A stretch of DNA of 64,000 nucleotides from Myotis daubentonii (lineage: Eukaryota; Chordata; Mammalia; Chiroptera; Vespertilionidae), in assembly GCF_963259705.1 (NCBI RefSeq), contig NC_081844.1, positions 28,846,294 to 28,910,293 of the forward strand. The letters run 5' to 3'. How positions within the stretch are numbered: position 1 is the first letter of the stretch; each line of letters begins with the position of its first letter. Below, piece by piece: positions 36,835 through 48,607 of this stretch. Below the pieces are notes generated by a model. That model did no database searches. It was given only the letters and a program-made list of their open reading frames with translations, and was not told the origin of the DNA. The position numbers were made by a program, and so were the translations under genes.

Positions 36835-37130
36835 ACGCAAGGCCATCACTTGACCAGTTTCAAGATGTGCTGGATGGACTGTGCAGGACTCATGCAGAGA
36901 ACTTTTCCGTCCCCTCCCCTTGATATCTTGTTTGCTTTCCCTCTCCTTCCTCATGAACAGCCCAGCCTGCACTGAGATGTTGAGACGGACTTTGTGACAA
37001 GAGCCTCCCCATCTTCTTATTTGTCAGCACTTGAATAAACCATGTTCCTTTTTTATCAACATCTGTCTCGTGAGTTTGGCTTTCATGGCCCCAGGCTCCT
37101 GAACTTGGGTTATGGTTAAAACCGGTAAAT

Positions 37131-37800
37131 ACATGATATGGTGAGCCAGCCAGGATACATGGACCTTGGTAAGTCCCAGTGGGCCCAGCCTGGGTCCCAG
37201 AGGGCTGTGGCAGGCTGACTCCATGGCAGGGGTTGCAGGAACTTCCTAGCAGCTGCCAAGAGCTCTTCAACTCATGGGCGTCTTCCTCTCCCTCTCAGTG
37301 CATCTGGCACCTGAAACGCTTCGCTGGTGAAAGGAAACAGGTGTCCGGGGACTCAGTGGACTCCAGAGCTGGGTAATGTCTGGTGTGCACAACCAGGAGC
37401 CCCTGCCCGCCATTTGGGGTTCTTTGAATCCTTTTGGATTCCCTGGGAATCAATAGGCACTGCCTGTGGCAGACACGGCTCAGGGACTAAGAAAAACCCC
37501 AGCTCCCAGGTGTGGGGTTTGGTGGGGTTTTGGGTTTGGTATTTGAATTTTGGTGTATTGCTTGCTTTTCTTCTTGCCTACCTCTTGTGGGGTGTCTTAC
37601 TAATTATGTTCTTGATTTGAACTTGTATTACTTGGAGAAATTTGCATAGGAGCCATACTGCTATAGAGGTGCCTGCTCCTTCCTGTTTGTCTAGTTGTAA
37701 TTCTGTGTGTAAACCTTGACTGTTAAGCATGGGGGCCTCTGCCTCAGTACTGAGTGGCAGCCCCCTAGGTGGCATTCTGGCCACGAGTCGTCCACATGTG
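37131..37800 (+). mobile_element. Probable ERV 5' leader fragment
   Basis: Sequence after the LTR (GGTGAGCCAGCC; later GGCAGACACGGCTCAGGGAC) is suggestive of a proviral leader. No gag, pol or env frame is visible. Confidence 0.3.
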
Positions 37801-40800
37801 GTTATGAGCCAATGGCCAAGAAAAATATGATTTTTTTATTATAACACAGCTTGGCTTATGTATATTTTGGGGTTTGAAGATCAATGGTCCCTCCATAGTT
37901 CTTCAAACTACTATGCTATGTTGCAATTGAAGTTGTTTTGCCAAAGACTTCATAAATGTGATATGGTCTGTTGCATGCAAGCTTTCATATTGTTACATCA
38001 CAAGAATTCTGCTCAGAAAGATCTAGATTAGTGGTTCAAAGAGGGGGGGAAAGTGCTTACTTCCCTCCCAGACAGTAAAACTCACGAAGAAAGAACACTC
38101 TAAATCGTCCTCCTTGAGGCTAGGGGCTGCCTCAGTCCAGGGAACAATGGGGAAATTAATGCCACCCCAAACCCCACACAGGCTGTGCATGCAGCTGGAG
38201 CGACTTCCCCACCCCCTGAATGTGAAGGGGAAATGGTACTTTTAAATGCCGGCTGCAGGGCCTGGTACCCCCCTGCCGTTTCCCAGCTTCCCGGGAGTTG
38301 TCAAGCTCAGGTTATCTCTTATGCCTCTTTAAATATGTGAGTGTATCTGTCAATGGAAAAAAAATGTTTCTGAAAATTATGAACTGTTTTGTTTTTAGTT
38401 GTCACTAAAAATAAAAATATCTAAGAATTTAGAATTCTAATTATGTTGTAAAAAAAACTTTTGATAATAAAAAAGTATAAGTTATGGCAATATTTTTTAA
38501 TAGGAAGAAATAAAATGTTTTTAAGTTAGTTATTTCTGAATGAGTTAAGAAAAAACAAACACAAAATAACTAAGAGAGACACAGAAGTGTCACCCAAGTT
38601 GCGCAGGTTCTTTTCAAGTTGAGGAAGGATTGTGTAGAGGTAAGAAGCAAAAAGAGAAAGAATAGAGGAAGTTAAAAATGAAAAAGAATTTAAACAGGTA
38701 ATACATCTTACAGGAATAAAGGACTATGAAGGAGGAATACTCATAAAGGGAAATGGAAATGGGAGAAAATAATAAACAACAACAAAAAAGGTACATAAAA
38801 TAGTACAACGGAGTAATTTAATGACAAATGAAAAGACCAGGAAGCTCCCATTAATTTTTCAAAACCAATTGTAATTTCCCCGTTGGAAACCCGGGTAAAA
38901 CTGACACTGGGAACTAATTAGTTTCTTTCTTAGTCTGATACACTTTCATTTCTAATTCTAAATGTTATCTTAAAATGTTGTTGCAAAAAAAAGCAAATTC
39001 CTTTGTCAATTGCATTATAATCATATTTATAACGTCATTTTAAATATTTTTTGCCATTTATAAACAATTTTTATTTCACGCATGCATTTGCAAAAATGTT
39101 ACATCTTTTGACTTATTCTAAATATCAGTTTCTAAGAATAAATTTTGAGATCATACCTTTAAAATAAATAAAGATTTATAGAACTCTAAGAAGTAAATGG
39201 AGTCATAGAAATATGTCAAATAATCAAGATAAATAAGAATTGATTATGGGAGTGAATAAATTGAAAATAATTATTGTTTATGGCTTTTTTCAAAATATTT
39301 CTAATTTTTAAAATTTTTTCTTTGTTTTCTTAGAGCAATTTGGTGAATTGTACCTTAATAAGCAATATTAAAATTTGTGTTTTTCTCCCTACTATATCTC
39401 CTTCTAGAATGTAAAAACTCTTAATAAGTGACTTATTGTTATTATCATGGCAATATGTTTGCATGAATGCAATAAGAATCTTATTTCTTCATAACAGACC
39501 AATTGTAGTTTTATTAACCAACACTTTGACTGGAATGTTGTGTTTGCAAAAGTCATGCCTAGACTCTAAATGTCAGCAAAAAACGTGTGTTGACTACTGG
39601 CCACTATCTTTTAAGTCTTAACGGATAAACCAGTGTGATCCATGCAGGACTGTGACAAATCTTTAGAAAGACAAACATGACTTGGTATATCAGTTGTGAT
39701 GGGAAAGTAACATATAAAAGGCATCTGAAATAGCTATAATATAACTACTAAGATATGGGGCTTTTCTCACAGTCTAAAACAGCTTTGCTGCATGTTAGTC
39801 CCTGTCATTTCCTGCTTCCTATGTCTGTAACAACTGGCAAGGGCATGCTCTGCTCCGACTGGCGGATTTGGAGCTGTGGTTTATGTGATCACAGACGTAC
39901 CCTGGAGCCCTGGCACGTCAGTGGATCCTCAGAGTTGTGTGAGAGCACGTTTAAAAAATGTGGACATCGAGCTGCTTCCTAAATTAGATGTCCTAACTTT
40001 GTTAGTATTTTAGGTCAAAACTTTGAGTTTTGATTTTGCCCCGTACCTCTATAAAGTTACCTGGATAAGTCAAAGGCTAGCTGGGTAATTAACAGCAACA
40101 ACGTGACTTCCTGTTTCTCCAGCCCAAAGAGAAGGCTCTGTCCAGGATCACACTTCTGTGTGTGAAGAGCAGGGAACAGCAAGGAGATGAAAGCTAAGGG
40201 GACAGGCGTGAGCCAAAGGCTATGACACAAAGAGGAAAGTACTTGTGGCAGCAACAGGGTGGCCAGAGCAGAGTGGATTAGACTTCGACTCCACCCCACA
40301 CCCCAGCACACAAACAGTGGTACCACATCAGTCCAAAGAGAACATGAAACTATGAAACTAGACCTCTGCAGGGTCATACCACCGAGGAGAGGCTGGCATG
40401 TGAAGCTGGTAGAGATGATCTGGGATAGACTCGTGGGGAGAACAACTGCACTTGGCAGAAAACTTAATTGTGAGTGGGATTGTTAATGGATTTGCAGCAC
40501 TTAACAACTGTAATAAAACTGTTTTACATCCGCCACCCCATCTCTTTTAAAATAAAAGCACTGATTGAGGTAGGACAATGATTGTTGTGAGAAAAGGTAG
40601 GAAATTTAGAGTTTGGGGCTAATTGTTTCTTATTCAGAAACATAACAATTTTGAGTAGACAGTGTAGAGAGATGAGAAGCATTAAAAAAAGTTGAAAATG
40701 ATGAGATCAAGAGATAAGACACTGAACACCCTTCAAGTGGTGTTTCTCCTGGCATTTGAACCTTTAAAAATCTCTATACTGAGGCAATCTTCAAACAAAA

Positions 40801-40859
40801 AACAGTAGTTTACTTTTAATGACTGACAGATGGCTATGAATTCCTCAAATGGATCATGT
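37801..40859. other. Intergenic, mostly AT-rich, no gene seen
   Basis: 38340-39720 is strongly AT-rich with no long frame. 39720-40500 has short frames without recognisable content. Confidence 0.5.
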
Positions 40860-41215
40860 GATGGTTAATTTTATATGTCAACTTGCCTGTGTCAAGGGAT
40901 AACCAGGTGGCTGGTAAAACATTATTTCTAGACGAGTCTGTGAGGGTGTCTCAGAAAAATATTAGCTTTAATTTTATAAAATAAGTGAAGAAGGCCCACC
41001 CCCAGAAATGTGGGTGGGCATCCTCCAATCCATTGAGGATCTGAATAGACTACAAAGGAAGAGGGAGGGCACGTACTTGGCTCTCTCTTCTTGAGCTGGG
41101 ACATTCCTTTCTCTTGTTTTCAGACTTCAGAGCTCCTGGTTCTTGGGCCTTGGAAACCCAGGACTTACCAGCCCCATTCAACCCCAGTTCCCTTCCAGGC
41201 TATTCTCCAAGTGGA
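40860..41215 (+). repeat. Old interspersed mammalian repeat (unnamed family)
   Basis: GATGGTTAATTTTATATGTC AACTTGCCTGTGTCAAGG and GTGGGTGGGCATCCTCCAATC match a widespread mammalian repeat consensus that I recognise but cannot name with certainty. Confidence 0.5.
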
Positions 41216-41435
41216 CCTGAGACCCTGACTGGGAATTCTTTAAGCCTCAAGGCAGCCCCAGGCGGGGAGGGAATGTCTTGATGCTGTGCCTCATCCCAGA
41301 GAAACCTGCACACAGGAGCTTGTATGATAACGACAGTTGGCCAACCCATGTCACGGACTTTGAGGCACAGGGGGGAGAAAGCAAGATCCCTGGGGAATGA
41401 GAGAAGGTGGCTCAGCCCAGCACTTGTCCCCCCAG

Positions 41436-41515
41436 ATTTCCCTTTTTGGGCCATCATCCTCTTCTGCTTGGCCGGACTCTTGCTAATCACCACGTGCCTG
41501 ATCTGCTGTTTCCTG
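41436..41515 (+). CDS. MUC16: MUC16-like transmembrane exon
   Basis: Between a CTTGTCCCCCCAG acceptor and a GTAAGC donor the frame (D)FPFWAIILFCLAGLLLITT, then CLICCFL, closely matches the MUC16 (CA125) membrane segment 'LPFWAVILIGLAGLLGVITC LICGVL'. MUC16 is a giant type I cell-surface mucin whose single membrane helix and short tail lie at the C-terminus. The exon enters in phase 1 (codon completed by the previous exon, giving Asp as in MUC16) and leaves in phase 0. No SEA-domain or Ser/Thr-repeat exon was recognised upstream, so this is either the 3' end of a gene with large introns or a detached fragment. Confidence 0.6.
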
Positions 41516-41564
41516 GTAAGCGAGGAAATGATGCTTGTCTTCTTGCTATTGGGTTGTAAGAGTG

Positions 41565-41845
41565 TTTTATATACAGCCATGCATCGCATAGCAACATTTT
41601 GGTCAAGGATGGGCCATATATATGATGGTGGTCCCATAAGATTATAATAGAGCTGAAAAATTCCTACCACCTAGTGACATCATAGCCTTAATAAAGTTCT
41701 GGCAAAGCACATTACTCAAGTGTCTGAGGCAAACACACCTACTGTGTTTCCAATTGCATCAAAGTATAAATTGTGTATAGGCCATAATACTTGATAATGA
41801 TGATAAAGGACTATGTTACTGGTCCGGTATGTACTATACCATACT
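41565..41845 (+). mobile_element. Ancient DNA-transposon relic
   Basis: CAGCCATGCATCGCATAGCA, GGTGGTCCCATAAGATTATA and ACTTGATAATGATGATAAAG resemble an old mammalian MER-type DNA element. It lies in the intron between the MUC16-like exons. Confidence 0.45.
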
Positions 41846-41867
41846 TTTATTACGATTTTATTTTTAT

Positions 41868-42090
41868 TTTTTTAATATATTTTATTGATTTTTTTTTGAC
41901 AGCAAGGAAGAAAGAGGGATAGAGAGTTAGAAACATCAATGAGAGAGAAACATGGATCAGCTGCCTCCTGCACACCCCCTACTGGGGATGTGCCTGCAAC
42001 CAAGGTACATGGCCTTGACTGGAATCTAACCTGGGACCCTTCAGTCCACAGGCTGATGCTCTATCCACTGAGCCAAACCAGCCAAGGCTT
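41868..42090 (-). mobile_element. Ves-type SINE
   Basis: Starts AATATATTTTATTGATTTTT and ends TGAGCCAAACCAGCCAAGGC; TTTATTAC flanks. Confidence 0.9.
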
Positions 42091-42479
42091 TATTACTATT
42101 TTAGAGTGAACTTTTCTACTTATAAAAATGTTGGCTGTAAAGCAGTATGGCGTGTTACACCAGCAGCAGCCTCATACATCTCTTGTTTACTGCATCTCTT
42201 GATTTCATCATTTTGCTTGTGCTTGATTTCATTGTGTGTTGTTTTATAAAGTAACATGCTGTACGTGCAATCCCCTACGGGCACCTTTCTCAGGTCATAC
42301 CCTCGTGTTACTTGCTGTATGACTTTATTAGAAATACAAGTCCTCTGATAGACACATATTATGCAAATATTTGTCCCAGTCTGTGTGTGGCCTGCCTATT
42401 TCTTTTCTTAACAACAGCCGTCCTTAGGAAAATGTAACTGAAAATCTTGAGTATATCATGGTGGTAGAGTTACCACTAC

Positions 42480-43150
42480 ATGTGAGAATGGCTAAAATAT
42501 AATATAGACTGGCTATAGCAAGTGTTGGTGAGTATGTGCAGCACCTGGGACTCTCATGTAGTGCTTATAAAAAGTAGCTTAGTGCTGTTGCTTCTGTAAG
42601 TTACATACACTTACAGCCATTCCACTCCTAGCAATTTATCCAAGGGAAATACAACATACATCTAGGCAAAGAGCCTTGTACACAGACGCCCATTAGAGAT
42701 TTGTATGTACTAGTCCCCAAATGGAGAACAACCAAGATGTCCACCAACAGGTGCAGGATAAGCAAACCGTGACACATCCCACAATGTGATCTTCCTCAGC
42801 AATAAAAAGGAAAGAATTAATAATACAAGCAATGACATGTAAATCTCAAACTATGCTGAGTGAAGGAAGTTAGGTAAAGAACAGACTGTATGGTCCCATT
42901 TATAAACAACCTTTGCAAAATACTAGCTATTCTATAGGGACAGAAATCAGGTCACCAGTTGCCTGGGAATAAGAATGTGTCTGCAGATGGCAGGTAAGGA
43001 GGAATTACAGAGGAGCCTGAGGACACTGGGGGTGATGGGCATTCCTTATCCTGATTGTGGGGACAATTCAGTAAGTTATAATTTAAAATTATCAAGTCGT
43101 TCACATTAAGTGTATGCAGTTTATTGTATATCAATTATAACAATTAAGCT
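42480..43150 (+). mobile_element. Old L1 3' end, sense
   Basis: ORF2 C-terminal/3'UTR-like nucleotides (ATTCCACTCCTAGCAATTTA, CAACCAAGATGTCCACCAAC, CAGCAATAAAAAGGAAAGAA) ending in ATTGTATATCAATTATAACA. No frame survives. Confidence 0.65.
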
Positions 43151-43319
43151 ACAGTGCTGGGAGAAGGAGAAAGGGAAGGAGGAGGATTATAAATGGATAC
43201 TAGAGGGAAATGGTAGAACAAATGAGAGTGAACAGGGGGAGAGAAAAACAAAGTTAAAAGACGAGAAAGGGAAAGGGAAAAAAGACTGATGGAGAAAATT
43301 AAATTGAAAAAGGAGAGGA

Positions 43320-43485
43320 AGCCTGGCTGGTGTGGCTTAATGGTTGAGCTTCGACCTATGAACCAGGAGGTCATGTTTTGAATCCTGTCAGGGCACATGC
43401 CTCAGTTGCAGGCTCAGTTCCCAGTAGGGGTTGTGCATGAGGCAGCAGATCAATGATGCTCTCTCATCATTGATGTTTCTCTCTC

Positions 43486-43517
<32 letters not shown>

Positions 43518-43540
43518 CCTGAAATCAATTTTTTTTTTTA
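43320..43540 (+). mobile_element. tRNA-derived SINE with (CT)n tail
   Basis: GCCTGGCTGGTGTGGCTTAA head, then TCATCATTGATGTTTCTC and a long CT run (43478-43516). Confidence 0.85.
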
Positions 43541-43757
43541 AAAAGTTTAAAGCAGAGGAACACATCTGCTCTCTGTGGCTGTGGACATCTTCTTCCCTAG
43601 TATTCTCTCATACTTGGACAGCCAGACAGTCCATTCTGAGTCCCCATCCTCACCTGCTGGAAGCCAATCCACCCTGGCTGCTTGATGCAGTCGCTGCAGG
43701 GATGTTTCCAGGGACCTGGCGTATATGGCATACTGTTCTTCATATGTTTGCTCCCCT

Positions 43758-44131
43758 TCTTAAGTGCTATGTGTTTTAACCAAGGTCACCTCTCCAAGAA
43801 AGGTTGTTTCCCCAGGTGAGGATTTTTATCAGTAAACCCCTTAACTAAGTGCCAGCGGGGTAGTTAATCACTTTATCTATGAACAATCACGCTTAAACTA
43901 CATAATCTTCTTCCTTGTAGCTTCATAGAACAATAGAGTAACCTTGGAAGGGCGATAAGAAACGCCCCAACCTTTTGAATAGAATGGATATGGTTAAGAT
44001 CAAATAGTATAAATACAGATGTAAGAGGACAATAAAAGGAGGAACCTGGCTATGATGATCACCTGCACACTGCCTCCATGTCTTTCCTTCTCCGCCGACT
44101 CCGCCCACACCTTGGGGACCCCCTGGACTCA
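43758..44131 (+). mobile_element. ERV2/ERVK-type solo LTR in MUC16-like splice-acceptor tract
   Basis: The sequence resembles a betaretroviral-type LTR: 'TTTTAACCAAGGTCACCTCT' near the start, a TATAAAT box at 44008-44014, AATAAA at 44031-44036, and an end in GGACTCA. CCTTC occurs on both sides (43755-43759 and 44132-44136) and may be the target duplication. Removing the element leaves TTTGCTCCCCTTCACAG, an ideal pyrimidine tract plus acceptor. No internal viral genes are present. Confidence 0.5.
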
Positions 44132-44140
44132 CCTTCACAG

Positions 44141-44191
44141 GCCACCGTGTGCCTGCGGAAGGAGGAGGGAGATTTTGAGATTCAGCAGTGA
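44141..44191 (+). CDS. MUC16: MUC16-like cytoplasmic tail exon (stop after 16 codons)
   Basis: This exon joins in phase 0 to 41436-41515. It reads ATVCLRKEEGDFEIQQ then TGA (44189-44191), aligning with the MUC16 tail 'VTTRRRKKEGEYNVQQQ'. A different frame further on (44198-44231) reads RSLPHLDLRKLQ-stop, matching the terminal 'SHLDLEDLQ' of MUC16. The tail therefore has a stop/frameshift just after QQ. The product would lose the last roughly 15 residues, or this is a pseudogene. Confidence 0.55.
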   Translation, partial: ATVCLRKEEGDFEIQQ

Positions 44192-44234
44192 TGCCCGGTC
44201 CCTGCCACACCTGGACCTGAGGAAGCTGCAATGA

Positions 44235-45831
44235 CTAGATCTGCCTGAGGCCCCTGTTCCCATCCAGGGCCCAAAGGAGCTTGGCTGGACCAGAAATCAG
44301 CCACACTGATCTGTCACATTCTCTGGGCCCTTCTTAACATGGCCCCTGTCTGGTTCACAGGAAACTAAGATAAAATTCTTCCCCTTCATTAAGTCCTGAA
44401 GGCAACTGCTAGTTCCGACTTGTCTAGTGGTTTCCTACTCCTTTATCCCTCAGGAACTCCACCGTTGGCTAAACTGATGGAGAAATTGCCGCAGTATAAA
44501 ACGGCATGCTCTTCAGCACGAGGTTTCCCTTCTTAGGTAACTTTGCAGCACACCTCCCCTGACCTGTGTCGGCAACCACACTTATCTCTGTGCCTCCATC
44601 CCCCCACCCCCGACGCCCAGGCATCTCAAACGCCCTCTGCTCCACTTCATTCTCTCAAGTTCAGACTCACCAGGACTTCCAGATCAACCTGCCTCTCTGG
44701 AACCCCTTTCCTCATGGTTCTCCAAGATGGAAAATAAGCCAGATGGAAGGAATGGCTTAGACATGACTCTGCATTCAGCCCTGGGAATTGGAACCTGAGA
44801 TGACGAGATTTCTAGGAAGACTGAATTTAGAGTAACACTCTAGTAATAGAAAGATGGTGTCTACTTTGGATGTACAGGTGAATAAAACCCAGGAGGGAAA
44901 TATGAGAGAATGAGTTTTTTTTTCATATTTCTCTGCACAGAATTCAACAAGACAGATATAGCAGGAGCCCTCCCCCCCCCTCCCCAATAAGCAGCTCAAA
45001 GCATTGCAGGCATGGGGCCGGCTGTGTCGTCCTGTTCTGCATTTGTACAAACAGATTGTGTGATCTCTACACCTTTTGCAGATGACGGCAGCTGAAGATA
45101 CCAAAGGGCTAAAAATTAATGTCCAACTAATGCCAACCATTCCATTTATGTATGTATGTATGTATGTATGTACGTATGTATGTATGTTTTGGGGTGAACT
45201 TCTGCTCCTCAGTCTTATAGCAGTCATCCTCTGAGAATGTACTTCCATAGATTATAATAATGATAATAAGAGCTACCATTATTGACAACTTCATGTCTGC
45301 TAAGCAACATGAGTGACAAGTTCAGAAATGCATTGTCTCAGTTATACTACCATCCTTGGGGCTTTAATCCCATATTGTTCCCATAAATATATGGAGGCTA
45401 AGAAATATTAAATAGTAAGGAAGGAAAAATAATTGCTAAGAAACTAAACACCTACCCATCAAAGAAAGAGATAAAGACATTTTCTAACATATAGACAGTC
45501 TCAAAGTTGACTTCCCTTAGGCCTTTATTGAGAGAACCAATAAAGAATGTGCATCAGGAATGAGAAATGTGAACCCAGAAAATCACAACAGTGGTCATGA
45601 GAAGGATAAAAACAAAGTATATGAAAATTAGTCTTCATTTGAAAAAAAAGTATTAAATACACATTCTACTAAAATTCAAGATGATTAGTTAGATGAAACA
45701 AAGAGGAGAAAGGTTCAATGAAAAGTACCTAATGTTAGGGAATATAGGTACTCAGTTATTGTGTAACACATCACTCTCAGAAACTGACCAACCTATCAGA
45801 GAATAGTAGGTAAGGAGAAGATTTGTGTTCA
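44235..45831. other. Downstream flank of MUC16-like tail; no further gene
   Basis: 44235-44500 could be 3'UTR. A (TATG)n microsatellite lies at 45147-45188. The rest is AT-rich with no recognisable coding or repeat signature. Confidence 0.45.
45147..45188. repeat. (TATG)n microsatellite
   Basis: About ten TATG units with one TACG variant. Confidence 0.95.
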
Positions 45832-48027
45832 AGATGGCAGAGTATACATTGTGCTTGCCTCCTCCCATAACATCAAAATTACACCTATATTATGGAACAA
45901 CCACCCTTGAAAGAGCCTGCAGGCTTCCTGAACAGAAGTCCTGTAACTAAGGAAATGCAGAAGAAGCCATGTGGAGACTGGTAGGATGGTGCAGGGACAT
46001 GAACCAGGCTGGTCCCACAGCCGCATGTGGTGCTGGAGAATCTGCTTCGGAGGTCTTTCCTGTTGAGTGAGGGGTCCCAGCCCCACAATAGGTTTCCCAT
46101 CCTGGAGCACCAGTGCCAGGAAGAGGAGTCCCCACAACCTCCTGCTGTGAAAATCAATGGAGATTCTGTATGGATGAGGTGGAGGCTGCTAGAGACTCAG
46201 GTGTCCTCTTAAAGGGCCAGAGCACAGTCTAACTGGCTCCCAACCCCTGCCCTAAGGAGCACCAAGGAGACAGTAGATTGAAAAGAGCATCTGAGACAAA
46301 CAGGGAGGAACTGAATTGTCTGGCTTCAGAGTGAGAGCTGGACGGACGGCTCTGTCTGGGACAGAAGTGCTGGTCGAGGCCATGGTTTCTTTGTTGAGCT
46401 CTCTCCCCACCCTGCCTGCAGGCACAGGCAGTGCCAAGTCTGAGTCTCCATCAACTTGGTAACATCACTTGCCTCACTTGGTGATGCCTTGAGACTCAGC
46501 TCCATGCAACTCACACAGGCCAGAACCTCCTCCACCAGCTCTTCCCACGCGCAGCTGGCCTCTGCCTGTGCTGTGGGCTTTCCTAAAACTCGGAAAGGTC
46601 ATAAAGCCCAAACAAGCAACTGCTGGCCTCAGAGTGCACTCTATGTCCTGCTAAGTGGTCCCAATCTTGGGGCACAAGTGGCAGCTGGTATCAATTTGCA
46701 GCAGAGCCTCGCCCAGGCAAGTCTGAGCCCAGCACAGGCAGCTACCAGCTGTAGATTGCTTATTAGCTTCCAGCATGTAGCCCCAGGCCCAGTACAGGAA
46801 TCTGCTGACCTTGGCTTTCACCAGAGGCCTTCCCAAGAGGCCCAAATACCAACACATCTGGTGGCCAGCGTAGAGCACTCCAGAGCACCAGCCATTTAGT
46901 GCCACAGTGACACATACAAGGGTGGACTAGGCTGGCACCAGAGCCCCACTAAGGTGAATCCCACTCCTTGGTGTTAGCCCTCCCACAACAGCCCATCCAC
47001 TGTAGTCACAGCCAGTCCTCACAACCAGTCAGTCTGAGGGTCAGTCCCATCTCCTGACCTGCCAACAACAATCATGGCTCAATTTCACACAGCACACACA
47101 AAACCCTGCAGGACAGCAGGGCCTTTGGGCCCCAGAACTGCCAATTCCCAACCTGTCCCAGCAGGCAGGAGGTGCAGCAGGAGACCCAGGAATCAGGGGA
47201 ACCCATTTGGGAAAGGGCCATGTTCAGAAGAACAAACAGAGCACTGCAGGCCCACCATGTGGGCAGCAAATAAGGGAGTCCCTAACTCCAGGGTGCCCAA
47301 AGAATTGAGGTGTAAAAACACACTGAGCCCTGTAGGGAGCAGCTATAGGGTTAAGCCTCGGATTGACCTGTGGCAGAGCCACAAACAAGTCCCAGCTTAG
47401 AGGGCAGAGCCCTGTTAGCATAATTAAGCTTGACCTTATGACACTCCCTAGATCGTTCCTAGGTAGCTAAGGGGCTGTGGGAGATGCAGCAAGTGCTGAC
47501 AAAGCAAGTAAAACTCACAAGAACATTGTAACTATGTTGACCACAACCTTGTTTGTCTCTGACTATAAAATAAAGGCTAAGCTTACAGGCAGCGTCTTTC
47601 TGTGTCCTCATCCAGGCATGGAAGATCCACGGAGCCCCAGCTGTATTCTTTCTCTTTGTCTGTCTTTTCTAAATCCTTCACTGCCCCTCCTCAGGTTTAC
47701 CCTTGGCCGTGCTGGCACTGCACAGAGCCCCAGTGTGTACTCTCCAGTCAATGCCTTTCAAGATGAGAGGGCCCTTGGCTTGGCCAGGCCCCAACCCCAT
47801 GCCAGCTTGTGGAAGCGAGGTCTCTGGAGAGGAGGTCTGCACTGGGAGCTCTGTGTGCCCAGAGGTGCAGAGGCACAGCTGGCCCAGTTCCCCTGCCCAG
47901 GCCCTCAGGCCCCATGGAGCCCCACTGCAGACTAAGAGCTGGGACATGAGAAAGGCCAGCAGCTATAGGACACAAGCCCTGACTTGGCCAGGGTCTCCAT
48001 CTATCCCTCTATGTGCCTCTCTGTGCT
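45832..48027 (+). mobile_element. L1 5'UTR (old L1M-type), interrupted by LTR
   Basis: It begins CAAGATGGCAGAGTA and continues with motifs typical of ancient L1 promoters/5'UTRs: GAAGAAGCCA, GACTGGTAGGA, 'GGTCCCACAGC', 'CACCAGTGCCAGGAAGAGGA' and 'CTCTTAAAGGGCC'. It is cut by the solo LTR at 47331-47724 and ends at the segmental-duplication boundary. Open frames here are not genes. Confidence 0.65.
47331..47724 (+). mobile_element. Solo LTR, ERV2/ERVK-type, with 6-bp target duplication
   Basis: It starts TGTAGGGAGCAG and ends GGCACTGCACA, flanked on both sides by GAGCCC (47325-47330, 47725-47730). TATAAAA (47564-47570) overlaps AATAAA (47569-47574). It is nested in old L1 5'UTR sequence and has no viral genes. 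Confidence 0.85.
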
Positions 48028-48607
48028 CCCTAAGCTTGGCCCTGTGCTGTGAGGCATTCACTCAGTGTCTGGCTCCAAGCACGTTCCAGGCCAAGTTTAG
48101 CTCAGCCTCTGATGCCTGCTCCGGAAAGCACTACATAGCTAAGAAACTAAAAGTCCTGCCCCCTTAGTTTACTCCTGGGCTCTCCTCCAAGACCTGGAAC
48201 TGACCCTGGAGGGGTCCAGACCACCATTTCTTGACCCACTTCCAAAAAGGTGCTTCTGAATCAGGCCAAGGGTGGGGGTCTCCCTCTCTGGGCTCATCCT
48301 TGTGTCCTATATTACATGGAAATGCTTCTCAGATTTCAGCAACAAGAGTCAGGTGACTAGGAGGGATGCTTGGGAATAAGATGATTTGGTTCTCACCCAG
48401 CAGGAAACTCAGTGAGTGCTGAAGGCCTGGGGTGAATAGTTAGCTCAGTTGTTTGGTCTAGAATGGGGCTGGGGTGGGGTACAGACAACATACAGGGCCC
48501 TTTCTTCCACAGTCAGGCCTCCACCTTGGCCCCAGCACCTCAGCTCAGCTACAGACTGGGACCGCAGGGGCCTCCCTGGATTCTGGAAGTCATATTTCAG
48601 GCCGTCT

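Larger units (their letters stand above)
36220..37130 (+). mobile_element. ERV1-type LTR with nested SINE and minisatellite
   Basis: The 3' half is LTR-like: pyrimidine-rich CCCTCTCCTTCCTCATGAAC, polyadenylation signal AATAAA (37035), then CATCTGTCTCGTGAGTTTGG. The sequence next to it (TGGTGAGCCAGCCAGGAT, 37139) resembles the start of a proviral leader. A SINE (36243-36474) with TAGGAACT flanks and a 15-bp minisatellite lie in the 5' half. LTR ends are approximate. Confidence 0.45.

Noticed and set aside
36391..36975. Long frames on both strands across 36.4-37.0 kb
   Set aside because: They are created by a 15-bp repeat divisible by three inside an LTR; no start context, splice sites or homology.
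35800..41400. Search for MUC16 SEA domains or Ser/Thr-rich mucin repeats upstream of the TM exon
   Set aside because: Nothing recognisable was found; the EDRDQ repeat is not mucin-like, so no larger mucin gene is claimed.
46456..47935. Frames of 84-154 codons between 46.4 and 48.2 kb
   Set aside because: They lie in an ancient GC-rich L1 5'UTR and a solo LTR; no family resemblance.
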